From positions 1,364,001 to 1,428,000 of the forward strand of contig CAVZIT010000004.1 of assembly GCA_963775445.1 (NCBI GenBank): DNA of 64,000 bases. Reading direction: 5' to 3'. Positions 1 to 9,236 of the stretch are shown in pieces (within the stretch, counting starts at the first letter, position 1; every line of letters begins with the position of its first letter). Position numbers and translations under genes: made by a program. Source of the DNA: Dokdonella_A sp963775445. Its GTDB lineage: Bacteria; Pseudomonadota; Gammaproteobacteria; Xanthomonadales; Rhodanobacteraceae. Below the pieces are notes generated by a model. It did no database searches. It was not told the origin of the DNA and saw only the letters and a list, made by a program, of their open reading frames with translations.

Positions 1-869
1 AATATGGCCGCGTGCGCGCGCTGTTTGACGAAGCCGGCCATCAGGTCGAAGAGGCCGGTCCTTCCATTCCGGTGCAGGTGCTCGGGCTATCCGGCGTTCC
101 CGAAGCGGGCGACGATTTCGTCGTGGTGGACGACGAGCGGCTGGCCAAGGACGTGGCGCAGCAACGCATGCACAAGCGGCGCGAAACGCGTCTGGTGCAG
201 GCGGCCGGCAACCGCATGGAAGACATCATGGCGCAGATGGGTCAGGGCGAGGAGCAACTGATCCTGAACCTGGTGGTCAAGGCGGATGTGCAGGGTTCCG
301 CCGAAGCGCTGCGTGAGTCATTGAGTGCTATCTCGACCGACATGATCAAGGTCAATGTCATTGTGTCGGGCGTAGGGGGAATCACCGAGTCCGATGCAAC
401 GCTTGCGGCCGCATCGAAGGCCGTGATCATCGGCTTCAATGTGCGCGCAGACGCATCCGCGCGACGCGTGATCGAAACCAGCGGGCTCGATCTTCGCTAT
501 TTCTCGATCATCTACGATGTCATCGATCAGGTGAAACAGGTCGCCACGGGCCTCCTCGGCAACGAAGTGCGAGAGGAGATCATCGGTACCGCCGAAGTGC
601 GCGACGTGTTCCGTTCGTCGAAGTTCGGTGCAATCGCGGGCTGCATGGTCATCGAGGGTGTGGTTCGTCGCAACAAGCCGATCCGCGTGCTGCGCGACAA
701 TACCGTGATTTTCGAGGGTGAACTAGAATCGTTGCGCCGCTTCAAGGAAAACGTGGATGAAGTGCGCAATGGCACCGAATGCGGAATCGGCGTCAAGCAA
801 TACAACGACATCAAGCCCGGCGACAACATCGAGTGTTTCGAACGCATCGAGGTGGCAAGGACATTGTGA
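1..869 (+). CDS. infB: translation initiation factor IF-2, C-terminal part (5' end outside window)
   Basis: This is the 3' part of a gene that is already open at base 3 of the window. About 288 residues are visible. They match the C-terminal half of IF-2, the GTPase that brings initiator fMet-tRNA to the 30S subunit: the conserved stretch around VQVLGLSGVPEAGDDF, then domain IV (helix and barrel with IYDVIDQVK and GTAEVRDVF) and the fMet-tRNA-binding C-terminal barrel ending in GTECGIGVKQYNDIKPGD. The G domain lies upstream of the window. It is followed by rbfA and truB, the standard nusA-infB-rbfA-truB arrangement. Identity is secure from the protein motifs and the gene order. Confidence 0.97.
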   Translation, partial: YGRVRALFDEAGHQVEEAGPSIPVQVLGLSGVPEAGDDFVVVDDERLAKDVAQQRMHKRRETRLVQAAGNRMEDIMAQMGQGEEQLILNLVVKADVQGSAEALRESLSAISTDMIKVNVIVSGVGGITESDATLAAASKAVIIGFNVRADASARRVIETSGLDLRYFSIIYDVIDQVKQVATGLLGNEVREEIIGTAEVRDVFRSSKFGAIAGCMVIEGVVRRNKPIRVLRDNTVIFEGELESLRRFKENVDEVRNGTECGIGVKQYNDIKPGDNIECFERIEVARTL

Positions 870-1020
870 GGACGCAAGATGGGAGACGGGAATGAAGGCC
901 AGATGCCGGCTTGAACGCCGACGGCCGCTCGAAGGGCGAGCCGTGGGTGCGGTGCGTCACCCATCTCGCTGTTTTCAATGCGTGTCCGTGTAGCTTTCCG
1001 CTCAGCCCTCGGCCCTTGCC

Positions 1021-1386
1021 ATGTCTGCCCAATCCTTCAGCCGCTCCGACCGCGTTTCCGCGCAACTTCGAAGGGAACTCGCGGTATTGGTGCATGCGGC
1101 GGTGCGCGATCATGCACTGCCGTCGGTGAGTGTGTCCGACGTGGAGGTCACGCGTGATCTCGATACGGCGACGGTGTTCGTTACGGCCCTGATTGCCGAG
1201 GAGGCTCCACAGGCTGTGCGGCAACTCAACGCAATGGCACGCGAATTCAGGCATACGCTTTCGCATTCGCTGCGCCTTCGGCGCGTCCCGGAACTGCGTT
1301 TTCGCTACGACGATTCCGTCGATCGTGGCGAACGCATCGAAAATCTGTTGCGAGATGATCCAGGCGAGCCCGGCCCGGCCGATTGA
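1021..1386 (+). CDS. rbfA: ribosome-binding factor A
   Basis: A 121-residue protein of normal RbfA length. RbfA is a single KH-like domain protein that binds the 30S subunit near the 5' helix of 16S rRNA and is needed for late 30S maturation and cold growth. Diagnostic features are the N-terminal SDRVSAQLRRELAVLVHAAV helix and the C-terminal VPELRFRYDDSVDRGERIENLL helix. It starts 151 bp after infB and its last 32 bases overlap the proposed truB start, consistent with co-transcription and translational coupling. The ATG at 1021 gives the usual N-terminus of the family. Confidence 0.95.
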   Translation: MSAQSFSRSDRVSAQLRRELAVLVHAAVRDHALPSVSVSDVEVTRDLDTATVFVTALIAEEAPQAVRQLNAMAREFRHTLSHSLRLRRVPELRFRYDDSVDRGERIENLLRDDPGEPGPAD

Positions 1387-2308
1387 GAGCCAGCGATCAT
1401 CGTCCTGCTGGCGCGCCGTCCACGGCATCCTGTTGTTCGACAAGCCGCGCGGCCCAAGTTCGAATCGCGCGCTGCAGCAGGTTCGTCGCATCTATCGCGC
1501 CGAAAAGGCCGGGCACACCGGGAGCCTTGACCCGCTTGCGAGCGGGTTGTTGCCGATCTGCTTTGGGGAGGCGACCAAGATCGCGGGCCTCCTGCTCGGT
1601 TCCGACAAGGCTTATGAGGCCGAATGCCGGCTCGGCGTCACGACGAGCACCGACGATGCCGAAGGCGAGGTCGTGACCGAGCGTGCAGTTCCGCGACTGT
1701 CGCCTTCGACCGTGGAATCCGAGTTGGCCGCGCTGACGGGCCTGATCAATCAGGTTCCACCGGTTTACTCGGCAATAAAGCGCGATGGCGTGCCTTTGTA
1801 TCGACGCGCTCGTCGTGGCGAGCATGTGACCGCTTCTCCACGCCAAATCGAAGTCAAGCGCCTCGATCTCGTGCATATGACCCCGGCCGGTTTGCGCCTG
1901 CACATCGAATGCGGATCGGGTACCTACGTGCGAAGCCTGGTGCGCGACCTCGGAGAGCGCCTTGGCTGCGGCGCGCACGTGAGCGCGTTGCGCCGCCTGT
2001 GGATCGAGCCTTTCCGGAATCCGGCGATGACCGATATCGAGGCTCTGGAGACACTGGCAAAATCAGGCGATGCGGCGATCGACGCGTTGCTCGTGCCGAT
2101 TGAGCTGGGCCTGGCCGGGTACCCCACGGTTCGTCTCGACGCCGAGGCTGCCGTGCGACTGTCCCACGGCCAAACTGTCGGAATCGAAGTTGCCCACACC
2201 CAAGGACGTTGCGTGGCCCTGGACGAGCACGGGCGCGCGCTTGCCCTTTGCGTATGCGATGGACAAGGATTCCTGACTCCGGTGCGCGGCTTCAATTTGC
2301 CGCGATGA
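1355..2308 (+). CDS. truB: tRNA pseudouridine(55) synthase TruB
   Basis: TruB converts U55 to pseudouridine in the T-loop of tRNAs. The protein (about 317 residues) starts with a short basic tail and GILLFDKPRGPSSN, then the catalytic motif GHTGSLDPLASGLLP, whose Asp is the nucleophile, and the conserved SGTYVRSLVRDLGERLG stretch; a PUA-like C-terminal region follows. The reading frame is open further upstream, but the ATG at 1355 places the first conserved block about 22 residues in, as in the family, and overlaps rbfA by 32 bases. The start is inferred; the identity is not in doubt. Confidence 0.94.
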   Translation: MIQASPARPIESQRSSSCWRAVHGILLFDKPRGPSSNRALQQVRRIYRAEKAGHTGSLDPLASGLLPICFGEATKIAGLLLGSDKAYEAECRLGVTTSTDDAEGEVVTERAVPRLSPSTVESELAALTGLINQVPPVYSAIKRDGVPLYRRARRGEHVTASPRQIEVKRLDLVHMTPAGLRLHIECGSGTYVRSLVRDLGERLGCGAHVSALRRLWIEPFRNPAMTDIEALETLAKSGDAAIDALLVPIELGLAGYPTVRLDAEAAVRLSHGQTVGIEVAHTQGRCVALDEHGRALALCVCDGQGFLTPVRGFNLPR

Positions 2309-2412
2309 GGGCCGCCGCGTGATGAAATTGGGCGTCCGTCCCGTCGAATTGGCAACACGCGCCCCGGCGCGGACGGTTTTGCCGGGTGCGTGCCCGTTGT
2401 GAAGGCCGTCGC

Positions 2413-2442
2413 TTGTTCTGCAGGGGTTCGGCCAGCTAAAAT
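2413..2442 (+). promoter_or_regulatory. putative sigma-70 promoter for rpsO
   Basis: In the truB-rpsO gap, TTGTTC at 2413-2418 and TAAAAT at 2437-2442 are separated by 18 bp, close to the sigma-70 consensus. Transcription from here would give a leader of roughly 130 nt containing the strong hairpin at 2492-2540. The call rests on sequence match only. Confidence 0.5.
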
Positions 2443-2491
2443 GCCTTGTTAACCCGGCCGCTGGCTTCTCCACGCGAGCTTGGGATTCATG

Positions 2492-2540
2492 CGAGGCTTG
2501 CGCATGGCTGATGACCGTCAGTGGCCATGCGCAAGCCTCG
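2492..2540 (+). promoter_or_regulatory. perfect 17-bp hairpin in the rpsO leader
   Basis: CGAGGCTTGCGCATGGC at 2492-2508 is exactly complementary to 2524-2540, with a 15-nt loop, and ends 41 nt before the rpsO start. No T-run follows, so it is not a normal intrinsic terminator. In E. coli the rpsO leader folds into a structure bound by S15 itself for autoregulation. This hairpin could play an equivalent role or be an RNase III or stability element, but its sequence does not resemble the E. coli pseudoknot. Confidence 0.5.
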
Positions 2541-2581
2541 TCTCCGCTTTCCAGAACGGTTCATCTGCAGGATTCCCATTG

Positions 2582-2851
2582 ATGTCGCTTACACCGGATC
2601 AAACCAGCAAGATCATCGCTGATTACAGCCGTGCACCCAATGACACCGGCTCGCCTGAAGTCCAGGTTGCACTATTGTCTGCCCGCATCGAACATCTCGC
2701 TCCGCATTTTGCCTCGCACGACAAGGATCATCACTCACGCCGCGGTTTGCTCAAGATGGTCAACCAGCGCCGGCGTCTGTTGAACTATCTGAAGGGCAAG
2801 GACGGCGAGCGCTACAAGACCTTGATCGAGCGGTTGGGCATTCGCCGGTGA
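2582..2851 (+). CDS. rpsO: 30S ribosomal protein S15
   Basis: S15 is a primary binder of the 16S rRNA central domain and forms part of an intersubunit bridge. The 89-residue product has the exact family length. It carries NDTGSPEVQVALLSARIEHL, then the rRNA-contacting HDKDHHSRRGLLKMV block, and ends RYKTLIERLGIRR. The frame is open upstream to 2480, but ATG 2582 gives the canonical MSLTP start and has AGGA 9 nt before it. It precedes pnp, the conserved rpsO-pnp arrangement. Confidence 0.97.
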   Translation: MSLTPDQTSKIIADYSRAPNDTGSPEVQVALLSARIEHLAPHFASHDKDHHSRRGLLKMVNQRRRLLNYLKGKDGERYKTLIERLGIRR

Positions 2852-2861
2852 TTTGTCGCTC

Positions 2862-2891
2862 GTCTTCGCGATCGCCCGTGAACGCGAAGAC
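2862..2891 (+). promoter_or_regulatory. hairpin in the rpsO-pnp intergenic region
   Basis: GTCTTCGCG at 2862-2870 pairs perfectly with CGCGAAGAC at 2883-2891, 10 nt after the rpsO stop. No T-tract follows. In E. coli the rpsO-pnp gap holds an attenuator and an RNase III cleavage hairpin that controls pnp mRNA stability; this hairpin sits in the matching place. The role is inferred from position. Confidence 0.45.
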
Positions 2892-3069
2892 CAGGCGGCG
2901 GCCATCCATGGCCATACAAAACGTTCGTTGCTGCGTTCACCCTTGAGCGCGGGAACCCACAGAGCGCCATGCGTGGTCGCGCCATAGTTTCATTCTTGCG
3001 CTCGTCCTTGAATACGGAATCACCAAGCGGGCATTCATGCCGCACTCTCAAAATCAGGAAACAATCATC

Positions 3070-5181
3070 GTGGCGAAAGTAACCAAAACCTTCAAATTCG
3101 GAAATCACGACGTCACGCTGGAGACCGGCGAAATCGCCCGCCAGGCGGGTGGCGCTGTGTTGGTGCGCATGGACGATACGGCGGTGCTGGTCACCGCGGT
3201 CGGCAACCGGAACGCGCGCGAAGGGATGGATTTCTTTCCACTCACCGTGGACTACCAGGAAAAATTCTATGCGGGCGGCCGCATCCCTGGCGGTTTCTTC
3301 AAGCGGGAAGGACGTCCGACCGAAAAGGAGACACTGACTTCCCGCCTGATCGATCGGCCGATTCGTCCGCTGTTTCCGGAAGGCTTTCGCCACGACGTGC
3401 AGGTCATCGCGACCTTGATGTCGCTCAATCCGGAGATTGACGGTGACATTCTTGCCCTCATCGGCGCATCCGCTGCGTTGACATTGTCCGGCATCCCGTT
3501 CAAAGGACCCATCGGCGCGGCGCGTGTCGGGTACGCCGATGGCAAGTACCTGCTCAACCCGACGGCCAGCGAGCAGAAGACATCGGAACTCAATCTTGTC
3601 GTCGCGGGCACCGCAAACGCGGTACTCATGGTCGAATCCGAGGCGCAGCTCCTGTCCGAGGATGTGATGCTCGGCGCCGTGATGTTCGGACATCGCGAAA
3701 TGCAGGCTGCGATAAATGCAATCAATGAGTTGGCGACTGAAGTTGGTGTAAAAGCTTGGAACTGGCAAGTCCCGGCCGCGAACGAAGCCATGGTCTCAGC
3801 AGTCAGGGACGCGATCGGTGATCGCCTTGCGGGGGCATTTTCCGTGCGTGACAAACTCGAACGGCGCGACGCGATTACGGCGCTCAAGAAGGCGGTGCTC
3901 GAGTCGCTCAAACCCGCGGCCGAAGCCAGCGGTTGGGCGACGGCCGACCTTTCCCGGGAGTTCGGCGAGGTCGAATACCAGACCCTGCGCGCGCAGGTGT
4001 TGAAAACCAAGTCACGCATCGACGGGCGTGAACTCGATACCGTGCGCCCGATCACCGTACGCACCGGCGTGTTGCCTCGTACGCACGGGTCGGCGCTGTT
4101 TACTCGCGGCGAAACCCAGGCCCTGGTCGCCGTGACGCTCGGTACCGGGCGCGATGCGCAGATCATCGATGCGGTCGAGGGCGAATCCAAGGATCCCTTC
4201 CTGTTCCATTACAACTTCCCGCCGTACTCGGTCGGTGAAGCGGGTCGCATGATGGGACCGAAGCGGCGCGAGATCGGTCATGGACGCCTCGCCAAGCGCG
4301 GCGTGATGGCGGTGAAGCCGAGCATGGAGGAATTTCCGTACGTGCTGCGCGTGGTGTCCGAAATCACCGAATCGAACGGATCAAGTTCGATGGCATCGGT
4401 TTGCGGGTCCTCGCTTGCCATGATGGACGCGGGCGTGCCACTCAAGGCTCCGGTTGCGGGCATCGCGATGGGGCTGGTCAAGGAAGGAGACGCGTTCGTC
4501 GTGCTTTCCGACATTCTCGGCGACGAGGATCATCTGGGCGATATGGATTTCAAGGTCGCCGGCACGTCCGACGGCATCAGTGCGCTGCAGATGGATATCA
4601 AGATCGACGGCATTACCGAAGAGATCATGCGCACGGCGTTGACGCAAGCCAGGCAGGGGCGGCTCCACATCCTCGGCGAGATGGCCAAGGCGATCAGCAC
4701 GCCGCGTGCCGAGATGAGCGAATACGCGCCGCGCCTCCTGACCATGAAGATCCATCCGGACAAGATCCGCGAAGTCATCGGCAAGGGCGGCACGACGATC
4801 CGCTCGATCACCGAGGAAACCGGTGCGACGATCGACATCAACGACGATGGCACGGTGATCATTGCGTCAGTCAATCGCGACGCCGGCGAGGCGGCGAAGA
4901 AGCGCATCGAGCAGATCGTCTCCGACGTCGAGCCGGGCCGCATTTACGAAGGCAAGGTCGCAAAGCTCATGGACTTCGGCGCATTCGTCACGATTCTTCC
5001 CGGGAAGGACGGGCTGGTACATGTGTCGCAGATCTCCAACGAGCGCGTCGAGAAGGTGTCCGATAAACTCAAGGAAGGCGATCTGGTGAAGGTCAAGGTG
5101 CTCGAAGTCGACAAGCAGGGCCGCATCCGCCTGTCGATGAAGGCCGTCACGGAAGAGGAAGCGAGCGCAGCCTCTGCGTAG
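3070..5181 (+). CDS. pnp: polyribonucleotide nucleotidyltransferase (PNPase)
   Basis: PNPase degrades RNA 3' to 5' phosphorolytically and is part of the degradosome. The 703-residue product has two RNase PH-like cores, including FFPLTVDYQEKFYAGGRIPG and the second-core catalytic stretch with GDEDHLGDMDFKVAGTSDG. A KH domain (IHPDKIREVIGKGGTTI) and an S1 domain (GRIYEGKVAKLMDFGAFV) follow near the C-terminus. GTG at 3070 was chosen over the in-frame ATG at 3037. It has AGGAA 9 nt upstream and gives MAKVTKTFKFG, the N-terminus typical of xanthomonad PNPases; the earlier ATG would add 11 unmatched residues. Confidence 0.95.
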   Translation: MAKVTKTFKFGNHDVTLETGEIARQAGGAVLVRMDDTAVLVTAVGNRNAREGMDFFPLTVDYQEKFYAGGRIPGGFFKREGRPTEKETLTSRLIDRPIRPLFPEGFRHDVQVIATLMSLNPEIDGDILALIGASAALTLSGIPFKGPIGAARVGYADGKYLLNPTASEQKTSELNLVVAGTANAVLMVESEAQLLSEDVMLGAVMFGHREMQAAINAINELATEVGVKAWNWQVPAANEAMVSAVRDAIGDRLAGAFSVRDKLERRDAITALKKAVLESLKPAAEASGWATADLSREFGEVEYQTLRAQVLKTKSRIDGRELDTVRPITVRTGVLPRTHGSALFTRGETQALVAVTLGTGRDAQIIDAVEGESKDPFLFHYNFPPYSVGEAGRMMGPKRREIGHGRLAKRGVMAVKPSMEEFPYVLRVVSEITESNGSSSMASVCGSSLAMMDAGVPLKAPVAGIAMGLVKEGDAFVVLSDILGDEDHLGDMDFKVAGTSDGISALQMDIKIDGITEEIMRTALTQARQGRLHILGEMAKAISTPRAEMSEYAPRLLTMKIHPDKIREVIGKGGTTIRSITEETGATIDINDDGTVIIASVNRDAGEAAKKRIEQIVSDVEPGRIYEGKVAKLMDFGAFVTILPGKDGLVHVSQISNERVEKVSDKLKEGDLVKVKVLEVDKQGRIRLSMKAVTEEEASAASA

Positions 5182-5189
5182 ACGGCATT

Positions 5190-5873
5190 TCAGTCATTCG
5201 GTGCAGGCAGTCGCGCCGCAACGGCGGCGAGTTCAGCCTGTAAGGTTTCGATTTGCGACTCGAGGTTGGCGACACGCGCGGCAAGGTTCGAATCATCGTG
5301 CGATCGCAGGCTGCGTTGCGGCAGTTCGGAAAACTCGGCGACTGCGATGGGCCCCGCCAACAGATGCATGTACCGATCTTCGCGCTGCCCTGGGCCGTGC
5401 GGAAGGCGGATCATCAGCGCGGGTTCGCGATGCATAAGTCGGTCGAGCGCGTCGCGCACGTCATCCGGATCCGGAAACTGGGCAAGACGCGCGCTGCGCG
5501 TCGCTATTTCGCTCATCGTCTGCGGACCGCGCAGCAGCAATGCGGCGAGCACGGCGCGCTGACGCGGCGTGATTCCGTAAACTGCATCCATCCGGTGCTC
5601 ATAGCGAGTACTGCGTGCCGACAGCGATCCCACCACAATCGCCCTGGCTTCGAGCCGCCGCAATGCATTGCCGACCTCGCCGGGTTCGAGATCGAGGATC
5701 GGCTCACGATTGGTTTTCTGATTGCAGGCAGCGACCGTGGCGTTGAGCGTCAATGGATAGACGTCGGGCGTCGTCGCCTGTTTTTCCACCAGACAGCCGA
5801 GCACTCGCGCTTCCACTGGATCGAGTATCTGCTCGTCATCGAGCGAGGCGTTACCGGTTTGCGCTGTGTCCAT
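5190..5873 (-). CDS. YceH/DUF480 family protein
   Basis: A 227-residue protein of the YceH (DUF480) family, built from two winged-helix-like domains. The N-terminal family signature is LDPVEARVLGCLVEKQATTPD followed by YPLTLNATVAACNQKTNREP, and the second domain begins VYGITPRQRAVLAALLLRGPQT. A C-terminal coiled-coil-like tail (LAARVANLESQIETLQAEL) is also typical. The molecular function is unknown. It is convergent with pnp (8-bp gap) and on the same strand as the PDZ lipoprotein gene upstream. Confidence 0.9.
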   Translation of the reverse strand: MDTAQTGNASLDDEQILDPVEARVLGCLVEKQATTPDVYPLTLNATVAACNQKTNREPILDLEPGEVGNALRRLEARAIVVGSLSARSTRYEHRMDAVYGITPRQRAVLAALLLRGPQTMSEIATRSARLAQFPDPDDVRDALDRLMHREPALMIRLPHGPGQREDRYMHLLAGPIAVAEFSELPQRSLRSHDDSNLAARVANLESQIETLQAELAAVAARLPAPND

Positions 5874-5960
5874 CGAATGCCAGTTTCCGCCAAGAAAAGG
5901 TCAGTCCCACGCGTTCACCTTAGCGTTTCGCATCCACCGATGCGAACGCGGCGTGGCTGC

Positions 5961-6737
5961 TCAGGAAGGCCCCGACGGCAACATGCCGAGTCGGACCATG
6001 CGTTCAAGGGTGTTATCGCCCCTGCGGATGGTAAGTGTCACGTGTTTGCCGAGCCGTCGCTTGAGCAGGTCCTCGAACGCGCTCTTGTTTGCAATCGCGT
6101 GGCGATCGATCCTCAGGATGACGTCGCCGTGCAGCAGATTCGCCTCCGATGCAGGCGATCCGCCAATGACTGAACCGATGCGCACTCCTCCGGGCACGCC
6201 AAGTTGTTCGCGCTCGGAATCCGAGAGATCGCGAAAGGTCGCGCCGAAGGGCGGTTTCACGCGCACGTAGTACGCGGCGAGCCAGCGCGCAGGCGGCGTG
6301 CCATCGGCTGCTGCTCCCGCGGCGGGTGACGTCGTGTCTTCCGGCGGATACAGCAACACTTGGTCTGCGCCCGCGGCGGCGCCAATGCGGACCGCGTCCG
6401 AATGCATCGCGGTGTTCCCGCTGGCGAAGTGGGCCGTGCCGATCATCATGTAGCCGCGCGCGGCCCAGGCTCGGCCATCGGCGGCAAACTGCTTTCCTTC
6501 CGCGAAATCGGGTGCAGATGGCGCGGGTTCTGCGCGCAACGCCGCGACGATATCGGCTCCGCGCCCGGGGAGGGTCTCGAATCGATCCGTTTGTGGCGTC
6601 TGCGGCGTCGGCACCTCGCGCAGCGAATACGAAACGCTGCCGCAGCCGCCGAGCAGCAACACCAGGAACGCGGCGACAAGAAGTGTCCCATTTCGTTTCC
6701 AGTCGAGGTGGCTGGATTTTCGCTTCCCTGACGGCAT
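5961..6737 (-). CDS. lipoprotein with C-terminal PDZ domain
   Basis: A 258-residue exported lipoprotein. A basic N-terminus and hydrophobic stretch end in LLLGGC (lipobox; Cys about residue 32). A middle region without a recognised domain follows, and then a C-terminal PDZ domain of about 85 residues containing GVRIGSVIGGSPASEANLLHGD and ILRIDRHAI. There is no protease domain. The PDZ probably recruits a partner at the envelope; its target cannot be inferred. ATG 6737 was chosen because GGAGG lies 10 nt upstream; the GTG at 6746 sits directly against that Shine-Dalgarno. It is divergent from phaE. Confidence 0.75.
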   Translation of the reverse strand: MPSGKRKSSHLDWKRNGTLLVAAFLVLLLGGCGSVSYSLREVPTPQTPQTDRFETLPGRGADIVAALRAEPAPSAPDFAEGKQFAADGRAWAARGYMMIGTAHFASGNTAMHSDAVRIGAAAGADQVLLYPPEDTTSPAAGAAADGTPPARWLAAYYVRVKPPFGATFRDLSDSEREQLGVPGGVRIGSVIGGSPASEANLLHGDVILRIDRHAIANKSAFEDLLKRRLGKHVTLTIRRGDNTLERMVRLGMLPSGPS

Positions 6738-6955
6738 CAAGAACACTCCTCCTGTCTCTGCATGAGTAAGACGTTACGGCATTACAGCATCGCCGTGGCG
6801 ACTGATCCTCTGTTTGCTCAGAAAGCGTTCATCGAGAATGCGAGTGCTGAAGGAGGACGATACAGGCAGCGCCGAGATCCGATTGCTGCCCGATAATGTT
6901 GCGATGCAACAAGTCGACGCGGTACCATGCGTGTCCGGTTTTCGAGGATCGACGC

Positions 6956-8080
6956 ATGGCTACGGCGCACGGCAACAACTGGATGCAGGGTTGGGATTCG
7001 CTTTCCCGCCAGTATTGGAATGCCTGGCAGGAACTGTCGCAGCAGGCCGCGTCGCAAACTGCGGGCGACAATAGCGGGACCCCCTGGCACGAGGGTCTCG
7101 AGCAGTGGTCGCGCATGTTCAGCGGAAACGCAGCGCAGAGCCAGACTATCGAGCGCCTGCTGGCGAGTGCGAAGAACTACACCGCCTTCATGCAGTCGGT
7201 CATCGAGACAGCGACTGCCAAGGGCGGCGACGGCAATGCGGCGATGTGGACCGATGCGATGCGTCAGGGGTTCAATCTGCCCGGCGGCGATGCCACCCTG
7301 CTCAACAATCCGATGGCGCGCGCGCTGCGCGAGATCGGCGGCAAGGGAGCGAAGGGGTTCGAGCAGATGATGGACGGCCTGAAGCCGTTGCTCGATCCCG
7401 CAGCCCGGGAGGCGAAATCCTGGCTGGGCATGCCGGCATTCGGCTACCTGCGCGAACACCAGGAGCATTATCAGAAGATGGCGGCCGCCATGGTCGACTA
7501 TCAGGAGCAGAACGCCCGTTACAACGCCTTGATGCTCAAGGCGAGCCAGCGTGGATTCGAATTGTTCGAGGATAAGCTCGCCGCTCGCGAAGAGCCGGGA
7601 CGGCAAATCGATTCGCTGCGCGCGCTCTACGACCTATGGGTGGACGCGGCCGAAGAGGCGTACGCCGAAATCGCGCTGTCGCCGGAGTTTCGGGATGTCT
7701 ATGGTGCGCTGGTCAATTCCCAGATGCGCGTGCGCTCGCAGCTGCAGCAGGAAGTCGAGCGTATCGGCACGGATCTGGGTATGCCGACGCGCAGCGAACT
7801 CGACAGTATCGGCAAGCGCCTGCACGAGGTGCGCCGCGAATTGAAGGCGCGCAACGAACAGGGCGGAGTCGATTTTTCGGGCGAACTCGCTGCGTTGCGC
7901 AAGGACGTGGCCGCGCTCAAGGCGCAGATCGCCGCGGCCGGGACAACGGACGGAAAGCCGTCCAAACCGGCGCGCAGCGCGCCGGTCGCCGCGCGCAAGC
8001 GTCGCACCCCGAACGCTGCCAAAGGCAAGAATGTGAACAAGAAATCATCCCGATCCGCCACAACAACCAGAAGCCGCTGA
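6956..8080 (+). CDS. phaE: class III poly(R)-hydroxyalkanoate synthase subunit PhaE
   Basis: PhaE is the non-catalytic partner of PhaC in class III PHA synthases. The 374-residue product is of usual size. It contains the family stretches NPMARALREIGGKGAKGFEQ, ARYNALMLKASQRGFELFEDKL and SLRALYDLWVDAAEEAYAEI, and ends in a coiled-coil-like segment and a Lys/Arg/Ser-rich tail of about 40 residues. ATG 6956 has a GAGGA Shine-Dalgarno 7 nt upstream; the frame is open 20 codons further up but without family similarity. phaC follows after 7 bp. Confidence 0.92.
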   Translation: MATAHGNNWMQGWDSLSRQYWNAWQELSQQAASQTAGDNSGTPWHEGLEQWSRMFSGNAAQSQTIERLLASAKNYTAFMQSVIETATAKGGDGNAAMWTDAMRQGFNLPGGDATLLNNPMARALREIGGKGAKGFEQMMDGLKPLLDPAAREAKSWLGMPAFGYLREHQEHYQKMAAAMVDYQEQNARYNALMLKASQRGFELFEDKLAAREEPGRQIDSLRALYDLWVDAAEEAYAEIALSPEFRDVYGALVNSQMRVRSQLQQEVERIGTDLGMPTRSELDSIGKRLHEVRRELKARNEQGGVDFSGELAALRKDVAALKAQIAAAGTTDGKPSKPARSAPVAARKRRTPNAAKGKNVNKKSSRSATTTRSR

Positions 8081-8087
8081 GGAATAC

Positions 8088-9158
8088 ATGATGGGTCCGC
8101 TCAAGATCGAACCGACCAGGGCACTGGATGAGGCGCTCGCGACGCAGCGCAAACTCGCGGCCGGCATCGGCACGCTGCGCCAGCTCGATGAGGTGGATTA
8201 CGGCGTCACCGACAAGGAGGCGATTTACCGCGAGGACAAACTGGTTCTCTATCGTTTCAAGGGCGAACACAAGCCGACGGCGAAACGCCCGATCCTGATC
8301 TGTTACGCATTGGTCAACACGCCGTACATGGTCGATCTGCAGAGTGACCGTTCGCTGGTACGCAATCTTCTCGCGCAGGGCGAGGATGTATACATGATCG
8401 ATTGGGGTTATCCGGATCAAGCCGATCGATACCTCAATCTCGACGACTACATCAACGGTTATCTTCGTCGTTGCGTCGACGCCGTCGCAAAGCGCTGCGA
8501 GGTCGATGCGATCAACCTGCTCGGCATCTGCCAAGGTGGCGCGTTCTCGTTGTGCTTCACGTCGATCTATCCGGAAAAGATCAGGAATCTCATCACCATG
8601 GTGACGCCGGTGGATTTCCACACCGCGGACAACATGCTTTCGCACTGGACGCGGGGCATGGATGTCGATCTTTTCGTCGATACCCTGGGGAATGTGCCGG
8701 CCGACCTGATGAACTGGTGCTATCTGACATTGAAGCCGGTGCGCCTGTTCCAACAGAAATACATCGGCCTCGTCGATATCCTCGACGACAAGACCGAGCT
8801 CGAAAACTTCCTGCGCATGGAGAAATGGATCTTCGACTCGCCTGACCAGGCTGGAGAGGCATTCCGCGAGTTCATCCGCGATTTCTACCAAGGCAACAAG
8901 CTGGTCAAGGGCGGCCTTCTGATCGGGGAAAAGGAAGTCGACCTGAAGAAGATCACGATGCCGGTGCTCAACATTTTTGCGGAGCAGGATCATCTGGTCC
9001 CGCCTTCGGCGTCGCGTCCACTCAAGGATGTCATCGGGACCGACGACTATACCCAGCTGGCATTCAAGGGCGGCCATATCGGCATCTACGTTTCCGGCCG
9101 CGCGCAACGCGAAGTCCCGCCCGCCATCCATGACTGGTTGGGCCAACGCGCCGGCTGA
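8088..9158 (+). CDS. phaC: class III poly(R)-hydroxyalkanoate synthase subunit PhaC
   Basis: This is the catalytic subunit that polymerises 3-hydroxyacyl-CoA into PHA granules. The length of 356 residues fits class III (class I enzymes are near 600). The catalytic triad is visible: Cys148 in GICQGG, Asp301 in AEQDHLVPP and His330 in KGGHIG, one position off the numbering of the Allochromatium enzyme. It lies 7 bp after phaE, so the two subunits are made together. Two adjacent ATGs (8088, 8091) follow AGGA at 8080-8083; the second has the better spacing. The neighbourhood has no phaB; a thiolase lies at 36-37 kb. Confidence 0.96.
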   Translation: MMGPLKIEPTRALDEALATQRKLAAGIGTLRQLDEVDYGVTDKEAIYREDKLVLYRFKGEHKPTAKRPILICYALVNTPYMVDLQSDRSLVRNLLAQGEDVYMIDWGYPDQADRYLNLDDYINGYLRRCVDAVAKRCEVDAINLLGICQGGAFSLCFTSIYPEKIRNLITMVTPVDFHTADNMLSHWTRGMDVDLFVDTLGNVPADLMNWCYLTLKPVRLFQQKYIGLVDILDDKTELENFLRMEKWIFDSPDQAGEAFREFIRDFYQGNKLVKGGLLIGEKEVDLKKITMPVLNIFAEQDHLVPPSASRPLKDVIGTDDYTQLAFKGGHIGIYVSGRAQREVPPAIHDWLGQRAG

Positions 9159-9236
9159 TCCTCACGAATCGTTTGCGCGCGTCGCCCCGGCGTTGCATGC
9201 TTGCGTGCCGGACCAGATCGATGTCGGCCAAGAGTG

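Noticed and set aside
2852..3069. Intrinsic terminator in the rpsO-pnp gap
   Set aside because: The stem at 2862-2891 has no T-run, so it was listed as a regulatory hairpin instead.
5253..6173. 306-codon forward frame across the YceH gene
   Set aside because: Antisense to a recognised DUF480 gene and the PDZ lipoprotein.
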